This document shows, piece after piece, positions 53,527-62,391 of a stretch of DNA of 64,000 nucleotides. Origin of the DNA: JAZLJD01 sp045617725 (GTDB lineage: Bacteria; Bacillota; Clostridia; Lachnospirales; Lachnospiraceae); assembly GCA_045617725.1 (NCBI GenBank), contig JAZLJD010000036.1, positions 1 to 64,000 on the forward strand, given 5' to 3'. Position 1 is the first letter of the stretch. Every line of letters starts with the position of its first letter. Below the pieces are notes generated by a model. That model was not told the DNA's origin and searched no databases. It saw only the letters and a program-made list of their open reading frames with translations. A program made the translations under genes and the position numbers.

Positions 53527-54868
53527 ATTCTTTAAATTCCGAAAATGTACCGAGGAACACGGGAAGTCCGGTGTCTTCGTTCACGATTGCAAATACAAAA
53601 GGGCGATCGAGGACGACGACACGGGCTTTCTTTTTTTGTACGGAAGTGGAATCACATTTGGTGATTACCGCCGTCACGGCAGCAGCTTTGGTGCCGTCCG
53701 TTTCCACCGCAATATGGGTTTTGTGGAGAATTTGGTCCACATACAGCTTATCCCCTGCTGTTTCGCCGTCCACCATATCAAAGAGGTCAGCCTCGTCCGG
53801 ATTAAATGCGCTCGTTACACCAAACTTCTTAAGAACACCGCACAGGTCGGTATCGTAGTCAAAGGAGAAGGGCGGCAGCTCAATCTGCACGGCTTCGTTG
53901 CTTGCGCTTTGGCAGAACGCCGAAAAAGCGGCGGCATCAAAGTCCGTAAGGAAGGCATCGGGGCTTACGGTTTCGTCCTTCGGAAGAATGCCGACAAAGG
54001 AGTATCTGCGGTCCTTATAATACTTCTTAAAGCCCGTGGCGAGGTCGCTTTCCAGATAGGTATACTCCGTGGAACGCATGCGGGGCAGATGTGCGATGGT
54101 TCCGTCCCAATTGGTGAATACGGTATCCTGCAGCATCAGGTCACTTAGGAAAGGCTCCTCCCAGGGCGCATCGAAAGTGAGTGCGTTCAAAAGAATCAGC
54201 AGTTCGTCGCCGTCGAAGCCTTCAATCAGCTTGTCAATCATGCCGTCGGTCTTCTCTTTTACATAGTCATTGATTTGTTTTTGGCCATCCGTATTGAAGG
54301 GAAGGAACTTAGCTTCCGCCCCAAAGTATGTGGACAGGGTATCCTCAAAGGCCGGGGAGAGGGACAGGTGATTCGTTCCGATTCCGGATGTGTTAAACCA
54401 GATGGAATTGACGCTTCGGAGCGCGTCATCATTAAGCAGTTCGTTGAGACGCATGTTGTAGGAAAGCAGTGCTTCCTTCGAGGCGGAACCTGCCAAAATG
54501 GTACGCAGTTCGCCTTCCGTATCGCCTCCTGCGCCCATGTCCGTCATACTGAGGGCCGTGAAGATGGAGGCCGGGGAAATCAGAACGTTGGGATTCTCGG
54601 GATACAGCTCCGAAAGGAGCTTAAAGGACAAATCCAGATAGGCCGTATCGATGGCCTGCTCATCGTCTGCGGTCAGCTCGCAGGGCGTGATGGGGAACGG
54701 GGCGGGCTCTATAGGGGAGCCGGGGGCTTCGGTGGAACCGGTTGCCTCAGCGTCCTGTACGGGGGCGACAGCCGGGGTGCCCTGTTCATCACTCGCGGGG
54801 AGCTCCTTACTACAGGAAACACAGGTAAAAAGCAGAACGATGACTGCTGTAAAAATCACTCTTTTCAT
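53510..54868 (-). CDS. Serpin-family serine/cysteine protease inhibitor, predicted lipoprotein
   Basis: The 452-residue protein has a signal peptide with a lipobox-like CVSC (Cys 19), a 40-residue Pro/Glu/Thr spacer and a full serpin domain starting at about residue 75. The family signs NPNVLISPASIFTALSMTDMGAGG, SVNSIWFNTSG and the end DRPFVFAIVNEDTGLPVFLGTF are clear. The hinge of the reactive loop, GTKAAAVTAV, has the small residues needed for loop insertion, so it should be inhibitory. Counting from the hinge puts P1 near the KCDS segment. The target is probably a host or competitor protease at the cell surface. GGGAGGA precedes the ATG. Confidence 0.9.
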   Translation of the reverse strand: MKRVIFTAVIVLLFTCVSCSKELPASDEQGTPAVAPVQDAEATGSTEAPGSPIEPAPFPITPCELTADDEQAIDTAYLDLSFKLLSELYPENPNVLISPASIFTALSMTDMGAGGDTEGELRTILAGSASKEALLSYNMRLNELLNDDALRSVNSIWFNTSGIGTNHLSLSPAFEDTLSTYFGAEAKFLPFNTDGQKQINDYVKEKTDGMIDKLIEGFDGDELLILLNALTFDAPWEEPFLSDLMLQDTVFTNWDGTIAHLPRMRSTEYTYLESDLATGFKKYYKDRRYSFVGILPKDETVSPDAFLTDFDAAAFSAFCQSASNEAVQIELPPFSFDYDTDLCGVLKKFGVTSAFNPDEADLFDMVDGETAGDKLYVDQILHKTHIAVETDGTKAAAVTAVITKCDSTSVQKKKARVVVLDRPFVFAIVNEDTGLPVFLGTFSEFKEFNPAF

Positions 54869-54987
54869 GGAAATCCTCCCTTGGTTTGCATGTCTGTTTA
54901 CAAAGATACGGATTCGGGCGCATTTTTTGTGGAGAATGTTGGAAATCTTTATGGCTGTGTGGTACTATGCATAAGGTGAGGTGTGAC

Positions 54988-56151
54988 ATGAAGAAGCAGA
55001 CTGTTCTAGTAATACATAATATGTACGGAACCATAAGCGGCGAGGACGTAGTGTTTCAAAATGAATGTGAGATGCTTCGCAAAAGAGGACATAAGGTGAT
55101 AACCTACACGCTCACGACGAAGAATGTGAAGTCGAAGGCCGCTATGGTAAAGCGGGCGTTCACCACATTTTGGTCGCTTAAGTCCTATCGCACCGTCAAA
55201 AAACTAATCCGGGAGAATGACGTGGACATTGTTCACTGCCATAATCTTTATCCCCTGATATCCCCGTCGGTCTATTACGCGGCGAGAGCCATGAAAGTGC
55301 CGGCGATTGAAGTGATACACAATTTCAGACCGCTGTGTGCCAATGCCCTGTTCTTTCGAAATGGTGCGACTTGTGAGGAGTGTGTGCACGGCGGGCTTTT
55401 TTGCGCCGTTCGGCACAGATGCTACTGCAACAGCCGCTTTGAGTCGCTGTTGACGGTGACGGTTATGGCCTTCCAGCGGCTTTTCCGTATGTATGCGGTT
55501 CCGTATTACATCTGCCTTACGGAATTTAATAAAGAAAAACTGACGCTTCTTCCTCAGATCAAGCCGGAGCGCGTATTCGTCAAAGGAAACTATGTGGTCC
55601 AAAGGTGTACATCCCCGGTTCCCGGAAGCAATCGAAGGGACTGCTTTGTTTTTGGCGGCCGCCTGGAAGAAAATAAAGGAATTCGGGTTCTTCTTGCAGC
55701 GTGGGAAGCCATGGGCGAGAGTGCACCGCACCTTATAATATGCGGAAACGGACCGCTTCTTTCGTTGTGCCGCGAGTACGTGGACGGCGGAAGAGTGAAA
55801 AATGCAGAGCTTATGGGGCAGGTTGCTCACGATGATTTTATGGACCTCGTGGCCCGGGCCAGGGCGCTCGTTGTGCCGTCTCAGTGGTACGAGGGCTTCC
55901 CCATGACCATCACAGAAGCCTGTGCGGTGGGAACCCCGGTTGTGACCGGCGATATCGGCAATTCCGCGGCGCTCGTTTCGGAGGGCGTGAACGGCGTTCA
56001 TTTTCACTATGACTCTGCGGAGGATTTGGCGCGCGTGATTTTGGAGACGGATTTTTCCGGAATGTGTGACAGCACATTTGCTTTATACAATGATTTATGG
56101 ACTGAGGACAAAAACTATGAAACTCTCCTCTCAATTTATGAACGACTTTAG
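54988..56151 (+). CDS. GT4-family glycosyltransferase
   Basis: The 387-residue protein has a GT-B fold: an N-terminal half with DIVHCHNLYPLISP, and a C-terminal GT4 half with GGRLEENKGI, ICGNGPL and YEGFPMTITEACAVGTPVV (nucleotide-sugar binding E..E region). A Cys-rich stretch, CEECVHGGLFC then CYCNS, is seen in a subgroup of GT4 enzymes. GAGGTG supports the ATG at 54988. The 3' end overlaps mntP by 35 bp. A role in surface polysaccharide is inferred. Confidence 0.85.
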   Translation: MKKQTVLVIHNMYGTISGEDVVFQNECEMLRKRGHKVITYTLTTKNVKSKAAMVKRAFTTFWSLKSYRTVKKLIRENDVDIVHCHNLYPLISPSVYYAARAMKVPAIEVIHNFRPLCANALFFRNGATCEECVHGGLFCAVRHRCYCNSRFESLLTVTVMAFQRLFRMYAVPYYICLTEFNKEKLTLLPQIKPERVFVKGNYVVQRCTSPVPGSNRRDCFVFGGRLEENKGIRVLLAAWEAMGESAPHLIICGNGPLLSLCREYVDGGRVKNAELMGQVAHDDFMDLVARARALVVPSQWYEGFPMTITEACAVGTPVVTGDIGNSAALVSEGVNGVHFHYDSAEDLARVILETDFSGMCDSTFALYNDLWTEDKNYETLLSIYERL

Positions 56152-56725
56152 TTTTCTCTTTTTCCTAAACAGTATACTTTTTGGCGTAGGCCTTGCGATG
56201 GATGCGTTCTCGGTGTCCCTCGGAAACGGCCTTTCAAAGCCTGATATGAAGCGTAAGCAGATGGTCGGCATAGCCGGAACCTTCAGCGGATTTCAGATTG
56301 CAATGCCGCTCATCGGCTGGATTTGCGTGCATACCATTGCGACGATCTTTGTTTCTTTTCAGAAGTTTATTCCCTGGATTGCACTTGTTCTGCTTCTTTA
56401 CATCGGCGGCAAGATGCTTTGGGAAGGAATTCGCGGCACGGAGGCTGCCGAGGCCGGGGCGGAAATCGGCTTTTGGACCCTGATGCTTCAGGGCATTGCA
56501 ACCTCCATCGATGCACTTTCCGTGGGCTTTACGATTGCGGATTTATCCTTTTTCATGGCACTGATTGAGGCTCTTATTATCGGTGTGGTAACCTTTTTTA
56601 TCTGCATCGGCGGCCTTTATATAGGTAGAAAGTTCGGAACCCGTCTGGCCGGCAAGGCCACGATTCTGGGCGGCGTGATCCTTGTTGGAATCGGAATAGA
56701 AATTTTTGTAAGCAGTTTCTTTTAA
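56117..56725 (+). CDS. mntP: Manganese efflux pump MntP
   Basis: The 202-residue membrane protein has six helices and the two MntP signatures: GVGLAMDAFSVSLGNG in the first half and QGIATSIDALSVGFT in the second. The acidic Asp residues in these repeats are needed for Mn2+ export in known members. GAGGA upstream favours the ATG at 56117, which lies inside the end of the glycosyltransferase gene; ATG at 56138 is possible. No yybP-ykoY riboswitch was seen, so regulation probably follows the upstream gene. Confidence 0.9.
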   Translation: MKLSSQFMNDFSFLFFLNSILFGVGLAMDAFSVSLGNGLSKPDMKRKQMVGIAGTFSGFQIAMPLIGWICVHTIATIFVSFQKFIPWIALVLLLYIGGKMLWEGIRGTEAAEAGAEIGFWTLMLQGIATSIDALSVGFTIADLSFFMALIEALIIGVVTFFICIGGLYIGRKFGTRLAGKATILGGVILVGIGIEIFVSSFF

Positions 56726-56741
56726 TGCGGAAGGAGAAGCG

Positions 56742-58562
56742 ATGTTATTAACGATTATTTCGCTGATGGGTGGCCTTGCCATGTTTTTGTACGGCATGCG
56801 TCTTATGGGTGATTCCCTGAAGGAAGGGAATTCCGGAACGCTGAAGGTAGCCATGGAGAAGGTAACGAACAATGTGTTCAAGGCCTTCCTGCTTGGTATG
56901 GCGATTACGGCCATTATTCAGTCGTCCACCGCGACCATAGTGATTACCTCGGGCCTTGTTGCTGCGGGGGTTATACGACTCGACCAGTCGCTCGGTATCA
57001 TCGTGGGTGCCAATGTCGGTACCACGGTAACCGGTCAGATTACGAGACTTCTGGATGTGGAGGAAGAAGCTTCCGGCTTTTTACAGTATCTTCGGCCGAC
57101 GACTCTTGCGCCCATAGCTTTGGTGCTCGGAATCGTGCTGATTATGTTCTTTAAGTTTAAGAAGTCGGACAATATTGGAAATATTGCGGTCGGCTTCGGT
57201 ATTCTTTTTAGCGGACTGATCAATATGACACAGGCTGTGGAGGGGCTTAAGTCAAGCGGTGTTCTGGACTCCCTGTTTTTACACCTTGGTGAGAATCCGT
57301 TCATTGCGTACGGAATCGGTAGCGGCGTCGCTTTTATCCTGCAGTCCTCGAGTGCGACGATTTCCATCCTGCAGGCCTTCTCTCTGAGTGCGGACATTCC
57401 GTTTAAGGCACTGTTCGTGGTGGTTGTCGGTATCTATCTGGGCGACTGCGTTACAACCGCAATCGTCTGCTCCATCGGTTCGAAGCCGGATGCTAAAAGG
57501 GTCGGTATCGTAAATATCCTTTTTAACTTAAGTGAAACCATTTTGGTTTTGGTGGTTATGAATATTCTGCATGCCTGCGGCCTTTTTGACAATCTTTGGA
57601 ACGAACCGCTTCGTGCCGGCGGCATTGCCAATATGAATACCATATTCAACCTGGGCTGTGCCATTCTTCTGCTTCCCATGGTTAAGGTTTATGCGAAATT
57701 GTCCAAGAAAATTGTAAAGGATGAACCCGAGGAACAGGACAAGTACGCGGACAAAATCAATGCACTGTCTCCGGTATTCTTTGCAACACCGGCGCTGGCT
57801 TTCAGGGGCTGCTACGAAGCGCTGGATGTCATGCTTCATCTTTCCTGCGATTCCATCAACAAAGCCTTTGGCACGCTGTACAAATATGATGCCGGGGTTG
57901 TAGCCGAAATTGAGGCGGATGAGAAGCACATCGATCACCTTACGGACTGCGTGGATACGTATCTTGTGAAGCTTTCCCCACATATCAGCGAGGACCTGCA
58001 TGTGCGTATTCTGGAACAGTATCATAAGATGGTTACGGAGTTCGAACGCCTTGGCGACCATGCCGTGAATATTGCCGAGGAAGCCACCAAGCTTTCCGAG
58101 GAGGATTTCACCTTTACACAGTCCGCTCTTGCCGAACTGACGGTTGCACAGTCTCTTCTTAATAAAATCATGAGCTATACCGTTATGTCGTTTGAACATC
58201 GTGATGCGGTGGCGGCCCGCCATATTGAACCCCTGGAAGAGGTTATGGATGATATGGTGAACACGTTGCACGACAATCATCTGATGCGACTTCGCGAAGG
58301 CAAGTGTACGATTCGTGCCGGCGTTATCTTTATGGAAATATTGAATAACCTTGAGCGTATTTCGGATACCTGTTCGAATGTCGGCGTCGCGATTCTGGCA
58401 CGTGTCAATCCCGAAACGGCCAGTCTTGCTCATGACTATATTTCCTCCCTGCATCAGGGACATGATACGGCTTATAATGAGGAATATCTGTCTGCACATG
58501 ATGAGTATTTCGGAAGATTGGAAGTTATTACGCCGCAAGAAAAGAATTCCATTACGGAATAG
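56742..58562 (+). CDS. Na+/phosphate cotransporter with PhoU-like C-terminus
   Basis: The N-terminal 330 residues hold the two NptA repeats, IIQSSTATIVITSGL and ILQSSSATISILQAF, with GANVGTTVTGQI and GDCVTTAIVCSIG. The C-terminal 250 residues resemble PhoU (helical, EADEKHIDHLTD, FERLGDHAVNIAE, LNNLERISDTCSNVG). The protein should import phosphate with sodium or work in phosphate homeostasis. It is 606 residues and has AAGGAGA upstream. It lies 16 bp after mntP, so the two may be co-transcribed. Confidence 0.9.
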   Translation: MLLTIISLMGGLAMFLYGMRLMGDSLKEGNSGTLKVAMEKVTNNVFKAFLLGMAITAIIQSSTATIVITSGLVAAGVIRLDQSLGIIVGANVGTTVTGQITRLLDVEEEASGFLQYLRPTTLAPIALVLGIVLIMFFKFKKSDNIGNIAVGFGILFSGLINMTQAVEGLKSSGVLDSLFLHLGENPFIAYGIGSGVAFILQSSSATISILQAFSLSADIPFKALFVVVVGIYLGDCVTTAIVCSIGSKPDAKRVGIVNILFNLSETILVLVVMNILHACGLFDNLWNEPLRAGGIANMNTIFNLGCAILLLPMVKVYAKLSKKIVKDEPEEQDKYADKINALSPVFFATPALAFRGCYEALDVMLHLSCDSINKAFGTLYKYDAGVVAEIEADEKHIDHLTDCVDTYLVKLSPHISEDLHVRILEQYHKMVTEFERLGDHAVNIAEEATKLSEEDFTFTQSALAELTVAQSLLNKIMSYTVMSFEHRDAVAARHIEPLEEVMDDMVNTLHDNHLMRLREGKCTIRAGVIFMEILNNLERISDTCSNVGVAILARVNPETASLAHDYISSLHQGHDTAYNEEYLSAHDEYFGRLEVITPQEKNSITE

Positions 58563-58585
58563 TACTTTTTGGCCTCCCACATACT

Positions 58586-58614
58586 TGCATTTATTTTCAG
58601 AACCTTTTAATATA
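58586..58614 (+). promoter_or_regulatory. Promoter upstream of the sugar kinase-GalU fusion
   Basis: TTGCAT (58586-58591), 17-bp spacer, TAATAT (58609-58614). Confidence 0.5.
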
Positions 58615-58686
58615 TGTAGTGTGGCTTTTTGTTTTATCATACAATAGATTGACATGGCCCCGATTATGCAAGGTGGAGGGATTCTG

Positions 58687-60639
58687 ATGAGACCGGAATC
58701 TTTGGAGGAAACGATAGAATTGTTTGTACCGGGTAGACTGTGCCTTTTGGGAGAGCATTCCGATTGGGCCAGCTATTATCGTAATATCAATGCGGATATT
58801 ATACCCGGACGGGCACTTGTTACCGGTATTGAGCAGGGAATTTATGCCCGGATTCGCAAGTCGGATCGTTTCGTAATGTACAGCAATCTCGAATCTTATA
58901 AGGGACAGAGATTCGAATGTGAAATGGATATGGAGAAGCTTCTTGCGGCAGCAGGTGAAGGTGGCTTCTTTTCCTATGTGGCCGGCGTGGCCAGTTATAT
59001 TAAGGAACATTATAATGTTGGCGGCATTGAGGTCGAGATTACGGACATGGATCTTCCGATTAAGTCCGGACTTTCTTCCAGTGCCGCTATTTGCGTGCTT
59101 GTAGCAAGGGCATTTAACCAGCTCTACAAGCTGAATCTGAGCACGGTCGGTGAGATGCGTGTTGCATATTTAGGGGAGATGCGTACCCCCAGCCGTTGCG
59201 GGCGTCTGGATCAGGCCTGTGCGTACGGAACGAATCCGGTTGTCATGCAGTTTGACGGTGCGGATATTCGTGTAAAGCCGCTCCAGATTAAGAAACCGCT
59301 TTACTATGTCATTGCGGATTTAAAGGCAGGCAAGGATACGGTCAAAATCCTTGCGGATTTGAATAAATGCTATCCCTTTGCATCAAGTCCGATTGATAGG
59401 ACAGTACAAGAGGCGCTCGGAGCGGATAATGAGAAGTATGTACTGAAAGCGGTCGAGCTGATTGAAAGCGGCAAGGTTGAGGAGCTGGGCGCCCTGATGG
59501 AGGACTATCAGCGTAACTTTGATTTGAAGGTCGCTCCGGCCTGCCCGGAACAGCTGACGGCCCCGGTTCTGCACTCCGTGTTTGCGGATGAGGGAATTCG
59601 CGAGTTTGTTTTTGGCATGAAGGGTGTAGGCTCTCAGGGAGACGGTACCGTGCAGTTCCTCTGTAAGGATGAGGAGAGTCAGGAACGCCTGATTGCGTAT
59701 TTGAAAGAGACGCGTGGCATGGAGGGAGTTGCCTTAACCCTGCGCCCGCATAACAAGATTAAGAAAGCCGTGATTCCCGTTGCGGGCTTTGGAACCCGTG
59801 TGTTCCCTGCAACCAAGGTGGTCAAAAAGGATTTCCTGCCTGTACTCGATACGGATGGCAACTTAAAGCCGATGCTGCTCATACTGCTGGAACAGCTTGT
59901 GGAAGCCGGCATTACGGAGATCTGCCTGATTATCGGGGAAGAGGAACACGCGATTTACGAGCAGTTCTTTACGCCGGTTACGCCGGAGAATTACATAAAG
60001 CTCCCGGAGGGTAAGAAACGTATTGAGGATACCATCTGTCGCATTGCAAGGCATGTGAAGTTTGTGTATCAGACGGAACGCAAGGGCTTCGGACATGCGG
60101 TATATCTGAGCCGTGATTTTGCGGACGGTGAGCCCGTGCTGCTTCTTTTGGGCGACATGATTTATCACTCCAATCGCGAGGAGAACTGCATGAAGCAGAT
60201 GATGAATGTATACGACCATTGCGGCAAGCCGGTCGTTTCCCTTCACACGGTGGCACTTGAGGATGTTCCGCATTACGGCATTCTGCACGGCGCCTGGGAG
60301 AACGAGTCCGAGACCATTATGCACGTCGACGCCATCTGCGAGAAACCGGATGTGGCTTATGCCAGCGAGTTCCTTGCTACGGAGAATCGCAATTCCAAGG
60401 AGAATTATTATGCCGTATTCGGGCAGTATGTACTTACGGACACGGTATATGAGGTACTCCATGAGCATGTTATGAACGATGTGTATGAGAACGGTGAAAT
60501 TCAGCTCACCGGCGCACTCGAAGAGGCACGCCGCCGGGGAGGACTTTTTGGCTACGTTGTGGATGGAACCAGCTATGACCTGGGACTTCCGGAGAAATAT
60601 ATAGAAACGATTTCGCAATACTATAAGAAAGAACAGTAA
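58687..60639 (+). CDS. Fusion of GHMP sugar kinase and UTP-sugar-1-phosphate uridylyltransferase (GalU-like)
   Basis: Residues 1 to about 355 are a GHMP kinase: PGRLCLLGEHSDWA near the start, the ATP loop KSGLSSSAAI around G128 and a C-terminal GMKGVGSQGDG motif 3. Residues from about 360 are a GalU-like nucleotidyltransferase with IPVAGFGTRVFPATKVV at 362-378, FGHAVYLSRDF, and GDMIYHS. The usual PKE after the signature is KKD. The fusion would phosphorylate a sugar at C1 and then make the UDP-sugar, like fucokinase/GDP-fucose pyrophosphorylase but with a GalU-type partner. The ATG at 58687 has GGTGGAGGG upstream. The sugar transferase gene follows 15 bp later. Confidence 0.85.
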   Translation: MRPESLEETIELFVPGRLCLLGEHSDWASYYRNINADIIPGRALVTGIEQGIYARIRKSDRFVMYSNLESYKGQRFECEMDMEKLLAAAGEGGFFSYVAGVASYIKEHYNVGGIEVEITDMDLPIKSGLSSSAAICVLVARAFNQLYKLNLSTVGEMRVAYLGEMRTPSRCGRLDQACAYGTNPVVMQFDGADIRVKPLQIKKPLYYVIADLKAGKDTVKILADLNKCYPFASSPIDRTVQEALGADNEKYVLKAVELIESGKVEELGALMEDYQRNFDLKVAPACPEQLTAPVLHSVFADEGIREFVFGMKGVGSQGDGTVQFLCKDEESQERLIAYLKETRGMEGVALTLRPHNKIKKAVIPVAGFGTRVFPATKVVKKDFLPVLDTDGNLKPMLLILLEQLVEAGITEICLIIGEEEHAIYEQFFTPVTPENYIKLPEGKKRIEDTICRIARHVKFVYQTERKGFGHAVYLSRDFADGEPVLLLLGDMIYHSNREENCMKQMMNVYDHCGKPVVSLHTVALEDVPHYGILHGAWENESETIMHVDAICEKPDVAYASEFLATENRNSKENYYAVFGQYVLTDTVYEVLHEHVMNDVYENGEIQLTGALEEARRRGGLFGYVVDGTSYDLGLPEKYIETISQYYKKEQ

Positions 60640-60654
60640 TTTTTTGGAGTAATG

Positions 60655-61377
60655 ATGTATCAGAAGGATGAGCAAGTAACTGAATTGAATCGTTACCGCA
60701 TCGGCAGGAGCCTCTCGGAAATCAAGGCCGAGGACGGACCACAGGGCGATATTTCAGCGCGCGTGAATCGAAATAAGTGCTACTTCTTTTTTAAGCGCCT
60801 GACGGATATTGTTGTTTCCCTGTTCGGCTTGATTGTGCTGTTTCCTCTTTTTCTTGTTATTTCCTGTTTGATTTTCTTTGAGGATTTTGGGCCGATTCTA
60901 TATAAGCAGAAGAGAACCGGTCTGAACGGCGAGCATTTTACCATGTACAAATTCCGTACCATGAAGCGTGGTGCCGATAAACAACAGGCGGAGATGCGTA
61001 AGTTAAATGAAATGAACGGACCTGCCTTTAAATGTAAAAACGATCCGCGTGTTACAAAATTCGGACATTTCCTTCGGAAGTCTTCGCTGGATGAACTGCC
61101 GCAGCTTATGAACTGCCTGATTGGTAATATGAGTCTGGTGGGTCCCAGACCGCTCCCGTGTGAGGAACAGGAGGCCTGCAACGCATATCAGGCTCAGCGT
61201 CTTTTGATTAAGCCCGGTATCACCTGTACCTGGCAGGCTACCGGAAGATCGGATATACACTTTGATGAGTGGATGGAGATGGACCTTAAGTATGTCCAGA
61301 ATTGCGGTTTCTTTACGGATTGGGGCATTATGATTATGACCGTAGGCGCAGTTTTGGGTGAGAAGGGCGCTTACTGA
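60655..61377 (+). CDS. Undecaprenyl-phosphate sugar phosphotransferase (bacterial sugar transferase)
   Basis: The 240-residue protein is the short, single-anchor form of the family. A hydrophobic hairpin (about residues 47-75) is followed by the catalytic domain with YKQKRTGLNGEHFTMYKFRTM, LRKSSLDELPQLMNCLIGNMSLVGPRP and CTWQATGRSDI. It moves sugar-1-phosphate from a UDP-sugar to undecaprenyl phosphate, starting exopolysaccharide or glycan assembly. The fusion gene upstream may supply its UDP-sugar. GGAG spacing favours the second ATG at 60655. Its end overlaps the convergent LysR gene by 7 bp. Confidence 0.9.
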   Translation: MYQKDEQVTELNRYRIGRSLSEIKAEDGPQGDISARVNRNKCYFFFKRLTDIVVSLFGLIVLFPLFLVISCLIFFEDFGPILYKQKRTGLNGEHFTMYKFRTMKRGADKQQAEMRKLNEMNGPAFKCKNDPRVTKFGHFLRKSSLDELPQLMNCLIGNMSLVGPRPLPCEEQEACNAYQAQRLLIKPGITCTWQATGRSDIHFDEWMEMDLKYVQNCGFFTDWGIMIMTVGAVLGEKGAY

Positions 61378-62246
61378 TTCTGAATCCATTCCTTTATAAA
61401 GCTTGTGAATTGCTCCACTTCGGGACGCAAGGGCGTGTTTTGCGGGTATACAAGGCCGATGGTACGATAGCTGTGAGGGTCGAGCGGCAGGGCTGCGATA
61501 TCACGATTGCGATTCGTATCAAGCATGAGCTTTGGTACGATGGAGATTCCGAGTCCCTTACCGACCATGGCGATGAGCGCGTAGTCATCCTCCACGGTGT
61601 AGCGTGTATTCGGAATGATTCCTCCGGCCTCATAGACACTGCGGGCATCCCGGTCGATGGCCGGCACAAGAGAAATTACATCTTCGGTTTCAAAAGCTGT
61701 CAGCGGGCAGCTTTTTTGTTTGCTTAAAGGGTGATTTTTTGGAACGATGGCAAGAAGTTCATCCTGCAAAAGAGGATTCGTCCGGCACTTCACGGAAAGC
61801 GGAAGCGGGGCAAAAGCGAAATCCGCCCGCATCCTAAGAATCATTTCCTCCAGCTCATTGTAACCGCAGTCAACAACTTCAAAGCGAACGGTGGAATCGA
61901 TTTTCTGATATGCACGGAAGATGGCGGGGAGCCAGGATACGGCGACCGAAGTGAAGGCACCGACGCGGATGGTTTTGTAAGGGGGTGTTTTGAGCCTGCG
62001 GGCCTCCTCCGAAAGGAGCTCGTCCTTTTTTACAACATCCTCTATATAAGGAAGAAGCGCACGTCCTTCCTCTGTAAGTGTGATACCGGTGCGGTTTCTT
62101 ATAAGAAGCTTGTGTCCCAAATCCTCTTCCAGGGCATTAAGAAGCTGCGTTACACTGGACTGCGTATGTCCAAGGAGCGCTGCGGCTTTTGTGATGGAAC
62201 CGGTTTCCACAACCTTTATGAATGCATTGTACTTACGGATGCTCAT
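61371..62246 (-). CDS. LysR-family transcriptional regulator
   Basis: The N-terminal 60 residues are a LysR helix-turn-helix (FIKVVETGSITKAAALLGHTQSSVTQLLNALEEDLG). A periplasmic-binding-protein-like effector domain follows (IRVGAFTSVAVSWLP, FAFAPLP, MVGKGLGISIVP). The ATG at 62246 has AGAGG upstream and is preferred to the ATG at 62309. The product is 291 residues and should bind as a tetramer between itself and putP, which it probably regulates. The effector is unknown. Confidence 0.88.
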   Translation of the reverse strand: MSIRKYNAFIKVVETGSITKAAALLGHTQSSVTQLLNALEEDLGHKLLIRNRTGITLTEEGRALLPYIEDVVKKDELLSEEARRLKTPPYKTIRVGAFTSVAVSWLPAIFRAYQKIDSTVRFEVVDCGYNELEEMILRMRADFAFAPLPLSVKCRTNPLLQDELLAIVPKNHPLSKQKSCPLTAFETEDVISLVPAIDRDARSVYEAGGIIPNTRYTVEDDYALIAMVGKGLGISIVPKLMLDTNRNRDIAALPLDPHSYRTIGLVYPQNTPLRPEVEQFTSFIKEWIQNQ

Positions 62247-62311
62247 GTTTTGGCCTCTTTTTCGTGAAATCCTCTTGCTTTTTGTGAATCTACTCTGTAC
62301 AATATGCAAAG

Positions 62312-62353
62312 TACATTAGCAAATTCGATTATATCATAAGAAAAACTAATGTA
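62312..62353. promoter_or_regulatory. Possible LysR operator between lysR and putP
   Basis: TACATTAG (62312-62319) and CTAATGTA (62346-62353) are an exact inverted repeat 26 bp apart, in the middle of the divergent intergenic region. AT-rich promoter-like sequence lies between them. Confidence 0.5.
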
Positions 62354-62391
62354 AACAATAAAATGCGATTTTCGCAGATGGGAGACATATT

